Under the pieces are notes generated by a model. That model was not told where the DNA came from and made no database searches. It saw nothing but the letters and a program-made list of their open reading frames with translations. Positions 20,031-28,790 of a DNA stretch of 64,000 nt are shown here, piece after piece. Positions within the stretch are counted from its first letter, which is position 1. Each line of letters opens with the position of its first letter. The translations under genes were made by a program, and so were the position numbers. Source of the DNA: CALMEC01 sp964531025 (GTDB lineage Bacteria; Actinomycetota; Thermoleophilia; Miltoncostaeales; Miltoncostaeaceae); contig CAZHDY010000005.1 of assembly GCA_964531025.1 (NCBI GenBank), positions 1 to 64,000 on the forward strand, in the 5' to 3' direction.

Positions 20031-20402
20031 GTGCCGACGATTAACCAGATGGTCCGCAAGGGCCGCAAGCCCAAGCCGTCGAAGAACTCGACGCCTGCAC
20101 TCCGTGGAGCCCCCCAGAAGCGCGGGGTCTGCACGCGTGTCTACACGACGACCCCGAAGAAGCCGAACTCGGCGCTTCGCAAGGTCGCCCGTGTCAAGCT
20201 CACCAACGGGATGGAGGTCACGAGCTACATCCCCGGTGAGGGCCACAACCTGCAGGAGCACTCTGTGGTCCTCGTGCGTGGCGGGCGAGTGAAGGATCTC
20301 CCCGGTGTCCGGTACAAGATCATCCGCGCCGCGCTCGACGCCGCAGGTGTGGGTGACCGTCGCCAGGCGCGTTCCAAGTACGGCGCAAAGGCTCCGAAGT
20401 AA
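20031..20402 (+). CDS. rpsL: 30S ribosomal protein S12
   Basis: A 123-residue S12, the decoding-centre protein. It opens MPTINQMVRKGRKPKPSKN, and KKPNSALRKVARVKLTNG contains the Lys that is mutated in streptomycin-resistant strains of other species (wild-type here). GEGHNLQEHSVVLVRGGRVK follows the usual core. The GTG start has AGGAGAGG about 13-15 bases upstream. The TAA stop overlaps the ATG of rpsG by one base. First gene of the str cluster. Confidence 0.99.
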   Translation: MPTINQMVRKGRKPKPSKNSTPALRGAPQKRGVCTRVYTTTPKKPNSALRKVARVKLTNGMEVTSYIPGEGHNLQEHSVVLVRGGRVKDLPGVRYKIIRAALDAAGVGDRRQARSKYGAKAPK

Positions 20403-20872
20403 TGCCACGTCGCAACGCAGCCAGCATCCGTGAGGTCATTCCCGACCCCATCTACAACAACGTCGTCGTCTCCCAGCTCGTCAACCGCGTGCTCCGCGAC
20501 GGCAAGAAGTCCACGGCCGAGTCCATCGTCTACGACGCACTCGAGGCCATCCGCGACCGCACCGGGCGTGACCCCGTGCAGGTCATGGAGGAGGCCATCC
20601 GCAACGTCACCCCCGTGCTCGAGGTCAAGTCGCGACGCGTCGGTGGTGCCACGTACCAGGTGCCGATGGAGGTCCCCGCACGCCGGGGCCGCACCCTCGC
20701 CATCCGCTGGATCGTCCGCTTCTCCCGGGAGCGCCGCGAGAAGCAGATGAGCGAGCGGCTGGCCAACGAGCTTCTCGACGCGCTCGGCTCGCAGGGCGGC
20801 GCGTTCAAGCGCAAGGACGACGTCTACCGCATGGCTCAGGCCAACCGGGCGTTCGCTCACTACCGCTGGTAG
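20402..20872 (+). CDS. rpsG: 30S ribosomal protein S7
   Basis: A 156-residue S7, the primary head-assembly protein of the 30S subunit. MPRRNAASIREVIPDPIYNN and VPMEVPARRGRTLAIRWIV are typical, and the C-terminus ends AQANRAFAHYRW. Translation is coupled to rpsL by a TAATG overlap. S7 is the known autoregulator of the str operon in other bacteria; no matching site was identified here. Confidence 0.99.
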   Translation: MPRRNAASIREVIPDPIYNNVVVSQLVNRVLRDGKKSTAESIVYDALEAIRDRTGRDPVQVMEEAIRNVTPVLEVKSRRVGGATYQVPMEVPARRGRTLAIRWIVRFSRERREKQMSERLANELLDALGSQGGAFKRKDDVYRMAQANRAFAHYRW

Positions 20873-20895
20873 GTACATCCATCTGAGGTTTGTCT

Positions 20896-20922
20896 GCACG
20901 CGCCGCCCGTCGCTGCGCGTGC
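20896..20922 (+). terminator. Hairpin in the rpsG-fusA spacer
   Basis: GCACGCGC pairs with GCGCGTGC across an 11-nt loop in the 82-base gap before fusA. No U-tract; probably an attenuator or mRNA-processing structure that sets fusA level relative to rpsG. Confidence 0.5.
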
Positions 20923-20954
20923 ATTCACCTGTCGACCGTTCGTAAGGAGCATCC

Positions 20955-23030
20955 GTGTCAACCCAAAAGGCCATCTCTCTCGAGGTCACCCGGAACATCG
21001 GGATCATGGCCCACATCGACGCCGGTAAGACCACGACGACCGAGCGGATCCTCTACTACACCGGGCGCACCCACAAGATCGGTGAGGTTCACGAGGGCGC
21101 GGCCACGATGGACTGGATGGCACAGGAGCAGGAGCGCGGCATCACGATCACGAGTGCCGCCACCACCTGCGAGTGGCGTGACCACCGGATCAACATCATC
21201 GACACCCCCGGCCACGTCGACTTCACCGTCGAGGTCGAGCGCTCGCTGCGCGTGCTCGACGGCGCGGTCGCCGTCTTCGACTCGGTTGCCGGCGTCGAGC
21301 CGCAGAGCGAGACCGTCTGGCGTCAGGCCGACCGCTACGGCGTGCCCCGCATCGCGTACGTCAACAAGATGGACCGCATGGGCGCCAACTTCGAACGCGC
21401 CGTCGAGACCATGCGCAACCGGCTCGGTGCCAACGCCGTCCCCGTGCAGATCCCAATCGGGTCCGAGGGTGACTTCGCCGGCATGGTCGATCTCGTCACC
21501 ATGACGGCGATCACCTACCACGACGACCTCGGCACCGAGGTCACCGAGGGTGAGATCCCCGCCGACCTGGCCGCCGACGCCGAGGCGGGACGCGAGGCCC
21601 TGGTCGAGGCACTCGCCGACTCCGATGATGAGCTCGCCGAGCTCTACCTCGAGGGCGGCGAGGTCACCGAGGAGATCCTGCGCAAGGCGCTCCGGACGGC
21701 GGTGCTGGCCATCGCGATCACGCCGGTGCTCTGCGGTTCGTCGTTCAAGAACAAGGGCGTCCAGCGCCTCCTCGACGCCGTGGTCGACTACCTGCCGTCG
21801 CCGCTCGACGTCCCTCCGGCCGAGGGCATCGAGCCGCGCTCCGAGGAGCCCGTCGTCCGCGAGTCGGACGCGTCGGCGCCGTTCGCCGCGCTCGCGTTCA
21901 AGGTGATGAGCGACCCGTACGTCGGGCGGCTCACCTACCTGCGCGTGTACTCCGGAACCCTCAACGCGGGCGACAACATCATCAACGCGACCAAGGACCG
22001 CAAGGAGCGGGCCGGACGTCTGCTGCGGATGCACGCGAACTCGCGTGAGGACATCACCACGACGTCGGCCGGTGACATCGTCGCGGCCGTGGGCCTCAAG
22101 AGCACGACGACGGGCGACACCCTGTGCACCCCCAACGACCCGGTGATCCTGGAGCAGATGACCTTCCCGGAGCCGGTGATCGAGGTCGCGATCGAGCCGA
22201 AGACCAAGGCCGACCAGGACAAGCTTTCCACGGGACTCCAGCGCCTCGCCGAAGAGGACCCCACGTTCCGCGTCTCGAGTGACGAGGAGACGGGCCAGAC
22301 CCTGATCGCCGGTATGGGCGAACTCCACCTCGAGATCATCGTCGACCGCCTCACCCGTGAGTTCGGTGTCGAGGCCAACGTCGGCAAGCCGCAGGTCGCC
22401 TACCGCGAGACCATCCGCAAGCGCGTCGAGAAGGTGGAGGGCAAGTTCGTCCGCCAGACCGGTGGTCGTGGTCAGTTCGGGCACGTCTACATCGCGATGG
22501 AGCCGAACGAGCCGGCCAAGGGCTACGAGTTCGAGAACAAGATCGTCGGTGGTGCCATTCCGAAGGAGTACATCCCGGCCGTCGACCAGGGGATCAAGGA
22601 GGCGCTCGAGGGCGGTGTGATCGCCGGGTTCCCGATGGTGGACGTGAAGGTGCAGCTCGTCGACGGCTCGTACCACGACGTCGACTCGTCCGAGATGGCG
22701 TTCAAGATCGCCGGTTCGATGGCCGCGAAGGCCGCCGCGCAGAAGGCCAGCCCGGTGCTGCTCGAGCCCATGATGAACGTCGTGGTCGAGACGCCGAGCG
22801 ACTACACCGGCCCGGTCAGCGGTGACATCTCACGTCGTCGCGGTCAGATCCAGGGGATCGAGCCGCGTGACACCGTCGAGGTCGTGTCCGCGCTGGTGCC
22901 GCTCTCGGAGATGTTCGGATACGCCACCTCGCTGCGTTCCGCGACCCAGGGTCGCGCGGTGTTCACCATGCAGTTCGAGCGCTACGAGCCCGTGCCGCAG
23001 AGCATCGCCGAGGAGATCAAGGCGAAGTAA
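20955..23030 (+). CDS. fusA: Translation elongation factor G
   Basis: A 691-residue EF-G, the GTPase that drives translocation. GTP-site motifs are AHIDAGKT (residues 19-26), the switch region RGITITSAATTCEW, DTPGHVDF and NKMD. Domain II starts around VMSDPYVGRLTYLRVYSGTL. Domain IV has the GGRGQFGHVYIAMEP element, and the C-terminus GYATSLRSATQGRAVFTMQF is the standard domain V end. The GTG start at 20955 has TAAGGAG at 20943-20949. A strong hairpin ends transcription; tuf is not adjacent but lies 3.5 kb away beyond an opposite-strand gene. Confidence 0.99.
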   Translation: MSTQKAISLEVTRNIGIMAHIDAGKTTTTERILYYTGRTHKIGEVHEGAATMDWMAQEQERGITITSAATTCEWRDHRINIIDTPGHVDFTVEVERSLRVLDGAVAVFDSVAGVEPQSETVWRQADRYGVPRIAYVNKMDRMGANFERAVETMRNRLGANAVPVQIPIGSEGDFAGMVDLVTMTAITYHDDLGTEVTEGEIPADLAADAEAGREALVEALADSDDELAELYLEGGEVTEEILRKALRTAVLAIAITPVLCGSSFKNKGVQRLLDAVVDYLPSPLDVPPAEGIEPRSEEPVVRESDASAPFAALAFKVMSDPYVGRLTYLRVYSGTLNAGDNIINATKDRKERAGRLLRMHANSREDITTTSAGDIVAAVGLKSTTTGDTLCTPNDPVILEQMTFPEPVIEVAIEPKTKADQDKLSTGLQRLAEEDPTFRVSSDEETGQTLIAGMGELHLEIIVDRLTREFGVEANVGKPQVAYRETIRKRVEKVEGKFVRQTGGRGQFGHVYIAMEPNEPAKGYEFENKIVGGAIPKEYIPAVDQGIKEALEGGVIAGFPMVDVKVQLVDGSYHDVDSSEMAFKIAGSMAAKAAAQKASPVLLEPMMNVVVETPSDYTGPVSGDISRRRGQIQGIEPRDTVEVVSALVPLSEMFGYATSLRSATQGRAVFTMQFERYEPVPQSIAEEIKAK

Positions 23031-23053
23031 GCGGGTTCCTGCCGGTTGGTTCT

Positions 23054-23082
23054 CGAAGGGCGGCCCGACGGGCCGCCCTTCG
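23054..23082 (+). terminator. fusA terminator
   Basis: A perfect 13-bp stem (CGAAGGGCGGCCC against its complement) with a GAC loop, followed by TCATTTCTGG, lies 23 bases after the fusA stop. End of the str operon. Confidence 0.88.
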
Positions 23083-23125
23083 TCATTTCTGGCGGCCCTG
23101 AGACGCCAGCCACCCGGGACGGCGA

Positions 23126-23283
23126 TTGGTCCCTGGTTGCGCTGTCGGGGACTGGCGGATGACCAATGATCCTCCCGCCCGCCCCGTCCAGCCGCCAGTC
23201 CCTCCTGCGTCGGGCCTCTCGTGACGATCATTCGCACCCCGTTGGGTGCGGGCTTAGTCGGTCCTGCCGTACATGGAGAAGCG
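23126..23283. repeat. Interspersed repeat, copy A (158 bp)
   Basis: Starts TTGGTCCCTGGTTGCG, contains GGACTGGCGG and, 40-50 bases later, its complement CCGCCAGTCC, so each unit can form a large hairpin with a Pro/Gly-like GC-rich loop. It continues CTGCGTCGGGCCTCTCGTGA and GTTGGGTGCGGGC, and ends before the next TTGGTCCC. Direct tandem neighbour of copy B. No open frame of normal composition. Confidence 0.8.
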
Positions 23284-23439
23284 TTGGTCCCTGGTTGCGT
23301 ATTCAGGGACTGGCGGTGGGCTAATCCCCCCGCCCGCCCCGGCCAACCGCCAGTCCCTCCTGCGTCGGGCCTCTCGTGATGATCCTTCGTCTTCCGTTGG
23401 GTGCGGGCACAGTCGGTCTTGCCGTACATGGACGAACCG
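23284..23439. repeat. Interspersed repeat, copy B (156 bp)
   Basis: A direct copy of the preceding unit with roughly 85% identity, including TTGGTCCCTGGTTGCG, the GGGACTGGCGG/CCGCCAGTCCC hairpin arms and GTTGGGTGCGGGC. The start of a further unit (TTGGTCCCTGAATGCG) follows at 23440 and breaks off. Confidence 0.8.
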
Positions 23440-23612
23440 TTGGTCCCTGAATGCGTGATCAAGGATCAACGGCAAGACGCGTGTGCCCGCACCCAACCAG
23501 AAACCTCCCCGGTCGCACGTGAGGCCCCGCGCGAAGCCCGGGGACTGGCGGTTGGCCGGGGCGGGTGGGTGGATGCCCTTCCGCCAGTCCCCCGCTGCGC
23601 AACCCAGGATCA
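23440..23612. repeat. Interspersed repeat, partial direct start plus inverted copy C
   Basis: After a truncated direct start at 23440, the bases from about 23470 read as a diverged copy in the opposite orientation: GCCCGCACCCAACC, then GGGGACTGGCGGTTGGCCGG, and the partner CCGCCAGTCCCCCGC. The inverted copy ends exactly at the 3' end of the FAD dehydrogenase gene, whose stop is at 23613. The whole 582-bp space between fusA and that gene holds the fusA terminator and these repeats, and no gene. Confidence 0.7.
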
Positions 23613-26297
23613 TCAGCAGGAACGGGTACGACGAGCCATCATCAGTTCCGCCGTCGTCAGGATCTGCGACGGGTCCGCCGACCGGGCCAGGCTCATGCGA
23701 CACGAGATCCCGGGTGCCGCGATCGGACCCGTGGTCTCACCGGCGAAGCGGCGAAGCTCGGGCAGATCGTGCCGGTACATGAACGACCCGGCGCCGCCAC
23801 AGCAGCCCGAACCGCTGTCGACCGTCGTGTAGCCGACGGCGGTCAGCACCTCGGTCACGGCGTCGGCGGAGCCCAGCGCCCGTTGATGACAGTGGGGCTG
23901 CACGACGACGGTCCCGCGATCGGGCCGGACGAGGGCGTCGGGCACTCCGAGATCCAGCACCGCTCGTTCGAAGGTCGTGACGTGCTCCGCCACGAGCGCG
24001 ACGCGGTCGTCGTCGGTGATCGTGGCCGCGTCGTCGACGAGCATCGACCAGATGGACGGCTCGAGGACGACGATGGGGACCCCGCGGCGGACGTGGGGCG
24101 CCAGGCGCTCCAGCGAGCGTGTCAGCTGCCGGCGCGCCAGGTCGACGCGTCCCTCGGCGTGTGCGGGCCGTCCGCAGTCGCCCGCGTCGACGACCGTCAC
24201 CCGGGCACCGCACGCCTCCAGCACCGCGACGGCGGCGTCCCCCGACTCCGGATGCAGGAACCGCGTGAAGGTGTCCGACACCACGACGACCTCGCGTCCA
24301 CCCATGGCGGTCGGGTGCGGACGCCATGCCGACCGGACCCGCGGCGGCCGGAAACCCAGGACGGGCTGCGCCGCACGAGCGGCCAGGTTCGCCGCCCATG
24401 GCGCCACCGAACCGAGTCGCAGCAGGAGGTGTGTCCGGCTGACGATGCGGGCCATCAACGGCACGCCCTGCGCCGTGTTCCGGTGGGCGAGTGCCTCCAC
24501 CTTCAGTCGCGCCATGTCCACGCCGGCCGGGCACTCCGCGGTGCACGCCTTGCAGCCCAGGCACATGTCGAGGGCACGGTGGAGATCCTCGTCGGCGAGC
24601 CCGCCCTCCAGCCGGCCCTCGAACGCCGCTCGCAGCAGCGTCGCCCGGCCCCGGGTGGAATGCTCCTCCCGCCCGGTCGCCTGGTACGAGGGGCACATGG
24701 CGACGGTGCGCTTGCGGCAGGCGCCGTTCGCGTTGCAGGCCTCCAGCGCCGGAGCGAGTCCGCCCTCCCGGGCGAAGCTCACCGACGTGTGTGAGGCGGG
24801 GGTGGCGGGGGAGGCATCGATGCGCATGCCCTCGTCCATGCGATCGGGGTCGACGATGACGCCGGGGTTCAGGATGCCGTCGGGGTCGAGGCGCCGCTTC
24901 AGCGCGGCGAACGCCCGGATCGTCGCTTCCGGATACATGCGTGGCAGGAACTCGCTGCGGGCGCGGCCGTCGCCGTGCTCGCCGGACAGCGAGCCGCCGT
25001 TCGCGGCCACCAGGTCGGCCGTCGCCTCGGCGATACGCCGCACCTGGGTCCGAGCGCCGCGGGCACGGAGATCGATGAAGGGGCGCACGTGCAGGCAGCC
25101 CACGCTGGCATGTCCGTACCAGGCGGCATCAACTTGCTCATCGTCAAGCACCTTGCGGAAGCCGCGAGCGAACGCGGTCAACCGCTCTGGTGGGACGGCG
25201 GGGTCCTCGACGAACGGGATCGGCTTCTGTCGGCCGCGTCCGGCACCGACGGCGCGGGCGATACCGGCCCGCCGGAGTGCCCATACCGCCTCCTGCTCCG
25301 CCGCGTCACGCACCACCCTGCCGTAGCGCTCGCGGGAGAGGCGAACCTCGACCGCATCGGCGTCACCCTGGTACTCGATGATGAGAAGCGCCCGGCCACC
25401 CAGGCCGAGCCGCTCCACCGTCGCGCCGATTCCCACGCGACTCTGAGGATCGAGCATCGCCCGGTCCAGCAGTTCGACCGCCGACGGACCGCTCTCCAGG
25501 ATCTCGGGCACCGCATCCAGTGCCGCATCGGTGTCCGGATAGGTGCGGAGAACCAGCCCACGCCGTTCGGGCAGCGCCACCAGGCGCAGATGGGCGCGCA
25601 CCACGACGGCGAGCGTGCCCTCGGACCCACAGACGACCTCGTGCCAGCGCGGCGCGTCACCGCTGAGCGCGTCGAGCCGGTAGCCGCTGACCCGTCGCAG
25701 GAGGCCCGGCGGGCTGAAACCCTCCGCCAGGTGACGCGCGTCGGCGAGCGCGGGCGGGGGAGGTGCGTCCGCGTGCAGGCGCGCCTCGGTCCCGTCGGCG
25801 AGGACGACGTCCAGTGCGACCACGTTGTCGGAGGTCATGCCGTAGGCGATCGACCGGGCGCCGGCCGAGTTGTTGGCGATCATCCCGCCGATCGTCGCCC
25901 GGTTCGCCGTCGCGACGTCGGGTCCGAACAGGAGGCCGTGCGGGGCCGCGGCACGGTTCAGGTCGTCGAGCACGACGCCGGGCTCGACCACCGCGAGCCG
26001 GGCGTCCGGGTCGATCGTCACGGCCCGGAGGGCCGAGGTGTCCACCACGAGGCCTTCGCCGACGGTCTGGCCGGCCAGGCTCGTGCCCGCTCCGCGCATG
26101 GTGAGGGGCGTGCCGAACTCGCGGCAGAGGTCGACCGCCAGCGGCAGATCGTCGACGCTCCGCGCCCGCAGGACCGCGGCCGGTAGCCGCCGGTAGAGGC
26201 TGGCATCGACGGCGTACAGCTCACGGTCGGCGACCCTCGATCGGGCGGCCTCTCCGGCCGTCCGAAGGAGCTCCCGACGGAGTCCGACCTGATCCAT
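23613..26297 (-). CDS. FAD-linked oxidase with 4Fe-4S and CCG domains (GlcD/Dld-like dehydrogenase)
   Basis: An 894-residue fusion. The N-terminal PCMH-type FAD domain has FGTPLTMRGAGTSLAGQTVG (residues 61-80) and NRATIGGMIANNSAGARSIA. The FAD-oxidase C-terminal domain has WYGHASVGCLHVRPFI and SGEHGDGRAR. Two ferredoxin-type clusters follow: CNANGACRKRTVAMCP near residue 521 and CLGCKACTAECPAG near 577. The last third is a CCG heterodisulfide-reductase-like domain ending in GSGCCGGAGSFMYRH. Such fused proteins oxidise D-lactate, glycolate, D-2-hydroxyglutarate or similar 2-hydroxyacids and pass electrons to the membrane chain. The exact substrate cannot be read. ATG 26297 directly follows GGAGG (too close for an RBS), while TAGCAT six bases upstream suggests a leaderless mRNA. 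It splits fusA from tuf. Confidence 0.9.
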   Translation of the reverse strand: MDQVGLRRELLRTAGEAARSRVADRELYAVDASLYRRLPAAVLRARSVDDLPLAVDLCREFGTPLTMRGAGTSLAGQTVGEGLVVDTSALRAVTIDPDARLAVVEPGVVLDDLNRAAAPHGLLFGPDVATANRATIGGMIANNSAGARSIAYGMTSDNVVALDVVLADGTEARLHADAPPPPALADARHLAEGFSPPGLLRRVSGYRLDALSGDAPRWHEVVCGSEGTLAVVVRAHLRLVALPERRGLVLRTYPDTDAALDAVPEILESGPSAVELLDRAMLDPQSRVGIGATVERLGLGGRALLIIEYQGDADAVEVRLSRERYGRVVRDAAEQEAVWALRRAGIARAVGAGRGRQKPIPFVEDPAVPPERLTAFARGFRKVLDDEQVDAAWYGHASVGCLHVRPFIDLRARGARTQVRRIAEATADLVAANGGSLSGEHGDGRARSEFLPRMYPEATIRAFAALKRRLDPDGILNPGVIVDPDRMDEGMRIDASPATPASHTSVSFAREGGLAPALEACNANGACRKRTVAMCPSYQATGREEHSTRGRATLLRAAFEGRLEGGLADEDLHRALDMCLGCKACTAECPAGVDMARLKVEALAHRNTAQGVPLMARIVSRTHLLLRLGSVAPWAANLAARAAQPVLGFRPPRVRSAWRPHPTAMGGREVVVVSDTFTRFLHPESGDAAVAVLEACGARVTVVDAGDCGRPAHAEGRVDLARRQLTRSLERLAPHVRRGVPIVVLEPSIWSMLVDDAATITDDDRVALVAEHVTTFERAVLDLGVPDALVRPDRGTVVVQPHCHQRALGSADAVTEVLTAVGYTTVDSGSGCCGGAGSFMYRHDLPELRRFAGETTGPIAAPGISCRMSLARSADPSQILTTAELMMARRTRSC

Positions 26298-26303
26298 CCT
26301 CCG

Positions 26304-26309
26304 ATGCTA
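26304..26309 (-). promoter_or_regulatory. Leaderless -10 of the FAD dehydrogenase gene
   Basis: On the minus strand TAGCAT is followed by six bases and then the ATG at 26297. This is the same TAnnnT-N6-9-start pattern seen before at least five other genes in the window. Confidence 0.5.
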
Positions 26310-26423
26310 GTGTCCCGCGACCGGAAGTTCCTCGGAAGGTCTCGAAGGACTCCCGGTGCGGGGCGCTTTCCCACCCCGTTCCCGACGGTATCCGCGATGC
26401 TCCGATCGCGTTCCCCCGGCGGG

Positions 26424-26451
26424 TTGCAGCACCCCGCGGTTGTGTTATCCT
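26424..26451 (+). promoter_or_regulatory. tuf promoter
   Basis: TTGCAG at 26424-26429, a 16-bp spacer, then TATCCT at 26446-26451, about 140 bases before the tuf start. The 26298-26589 interval has no gene; the long leader it implies may be structured. Confidence 0.6.
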
Positions 26452-26589
26452 CCGCGGGCTTTGCAGACGGTCACACGTCTGCGCATGGCGGGTGCGCCTT
26501 AACGCTGCCTGTCACCGATGTTCCCGCAACTCTACGACCGACCCCTGACGGCGTCGGTTGGAAAGCGTCTCGAAGAGGAGTCATTGAGC

Positions 26590-27777
<1,188 letters not shown>

Positions 27778-27798
27778 ACCGACCCGGAAGGGTTCCCC

Positions 27799-27838
27799 GC
27801 CCGTCGCCCCCCAGCCGGGAGGCGGCGGGCTTTTCATT
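27799..27838 (+). terminator. Intrinsic terminator or attenuator between tuf and rpsJ
   Basis: A 10-bp stem with one wobble (GCCCGTCGCC against GGCGGCGGGC), a 12-nt loop and an immediate TTTTCATT tract. It is one of only two U-tracted terminators in the window. It lies 15 bases before rpsJ, so it either ends the tuf transcript or attenuates read-through into the S10 operon. Confidence 0.8.
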
Positions 27839-27852
27839 CTCAGGACGTACAG

Positions 27853-28161
27853 GTGCAGCAGAACAAGATCCGCATCAGACTCAAGGCCTACGATCACGAG
27901 CTCATCGACAAGAGCGCCGCGTCGATCGTCGAGACCGCGCAGCGCTCTGGAGCGACGATCTCCGGACCCGTTCCGCTGCCGACCGAAAAGAACGTGTACT
28001 GCGTCATCAAGGGCCCGTTCAAGGACAAGGACTCGCGCGAGCACTTCGAGATCCGCACGCACAAGCGTCTGATCGACATCTACTCGCCCACCCCGCGCAC
28101 CGTCGACTCGCTCATGCGTCTCGACCTGCCCGCCGGTGTCGACATCGAGATCAAGGCGTAG
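27853..28161 (+). CDS. rpsJ: 30S ribosomal protein S10
   Basis: A 102-residue S10 (NusE), a 30S head protein and antitermination partner of NusB. The sequence opens MQQNKIRIRLKAYDHELIDK, has the loop GPVPLPTEKNVYCVIKGPFK and ends SLMRLDLPAGVDIEIKA. GTG start at 27853 with CAGGA eight bases upstream. First gene of the S10 cluster, immediately after the U-tracted hairpin. Confidence 0.99.
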   Translation: MQQNKIRIRLKAYDHELIDKSAASIVETAQRSGATISGPVPLPTEKNVYCVIKGPFKDKDSREHFEIRTHKRLIDIYSPTPRTVDSLMRLDLPAGVDIEIKA

Positions 28162-28169
28162 GTGGGGTA

Positions 28170-28790
28170 GTGGCAGCGATCATCGGCAAGAAGCTCGGCA
28201 TGACTCAGATCTTCGCCGAGGACGGAAAGCGCGTCACGGTCACGGTCATCGAGGCCGGTCCATGCCCCGTCGTCCAGGTCAAGACCCCGGAGAACGACGG
28301 CTACTCGGCCGTCCAGCTCGCCTTCGGCCAGGTCCGCCCCGACAAGATCTCGGGACCGGAGCGTGGCCACCTGACGCGCGCCGGCGCCGGTGCCCACAAG
28401 CACCTCGCCGAGTTCGCCCCCGAGGAGCTCGGTGGTGAGGTCGCCGTGGGCGATGTCGTCACCGTCGACGCCTTCTCGTCGGGTGAGTACGTCCGCGTTA
28501 CCGGCACGTCCAAGGGTAAGGGCTACCAGGGAACGATCAAGCGGCACAACTTCGCCAGCGGCCCCAAGAGCCACGGCTCGCACAACGTGCGCCGGCCCGG
28601 TTCCATCGGCGCGGCGGCATACCCCGCCCGCGTCATGAAGGGCGTCCGCATGAGCGGTCGCATGGGCAACGCCCGCGTGACCCAGCGCGGACTTCAGATC
28701 ATCGACGCCGATCCCGAGCGCAACCTGCTGCTGGTCCAGGGTTCGGTTCCCGGTGGCGTCAACGGAATCGTGATCGTGAGGCCCGAATGA
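28170..28790 (+). CDS. rplC: 50S ribosomal protein L3
   Basis: A 206-residue L3 that binds near the peptidyl-transferase centre. MAAIIGKKLGMTQIFAEDGK at the start and SHGSHNVRRPGSIGAAAYPA in the tip loop are diagnostic; the latter contains the usual methylation region. GTG start behind AGGTGGGG. The TGA stop overlaps the rplD start in ATGA. Confidence 0.98.
   Translation: MAAIIGKKLGMTQIFAEDGKRVTVTVIEAGPCPVVQVKTPENDGYSAVQLAFGQVRPDKISGPERGHLTRAGAGAHKHLAEFAPEELGGEVAVGDVVTVDAFSSGEYVRVTGTSKGKGYQGTIKRHNFASGPKSHGSHNVRRPGSIGAAAYPARVMKGVRMSGRMGNARVTQRGLQIIDADPERNLLLVQGSVPGGVNGIVIVRPE

Noticed and set aside
23126..23612. CRISPR or coding interpretation of the post-fusA repeats
   Set aside because: Units are ~157 bp, only three, one inverted and diverged along their whole length. 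The frames across them are not conserved between copies.
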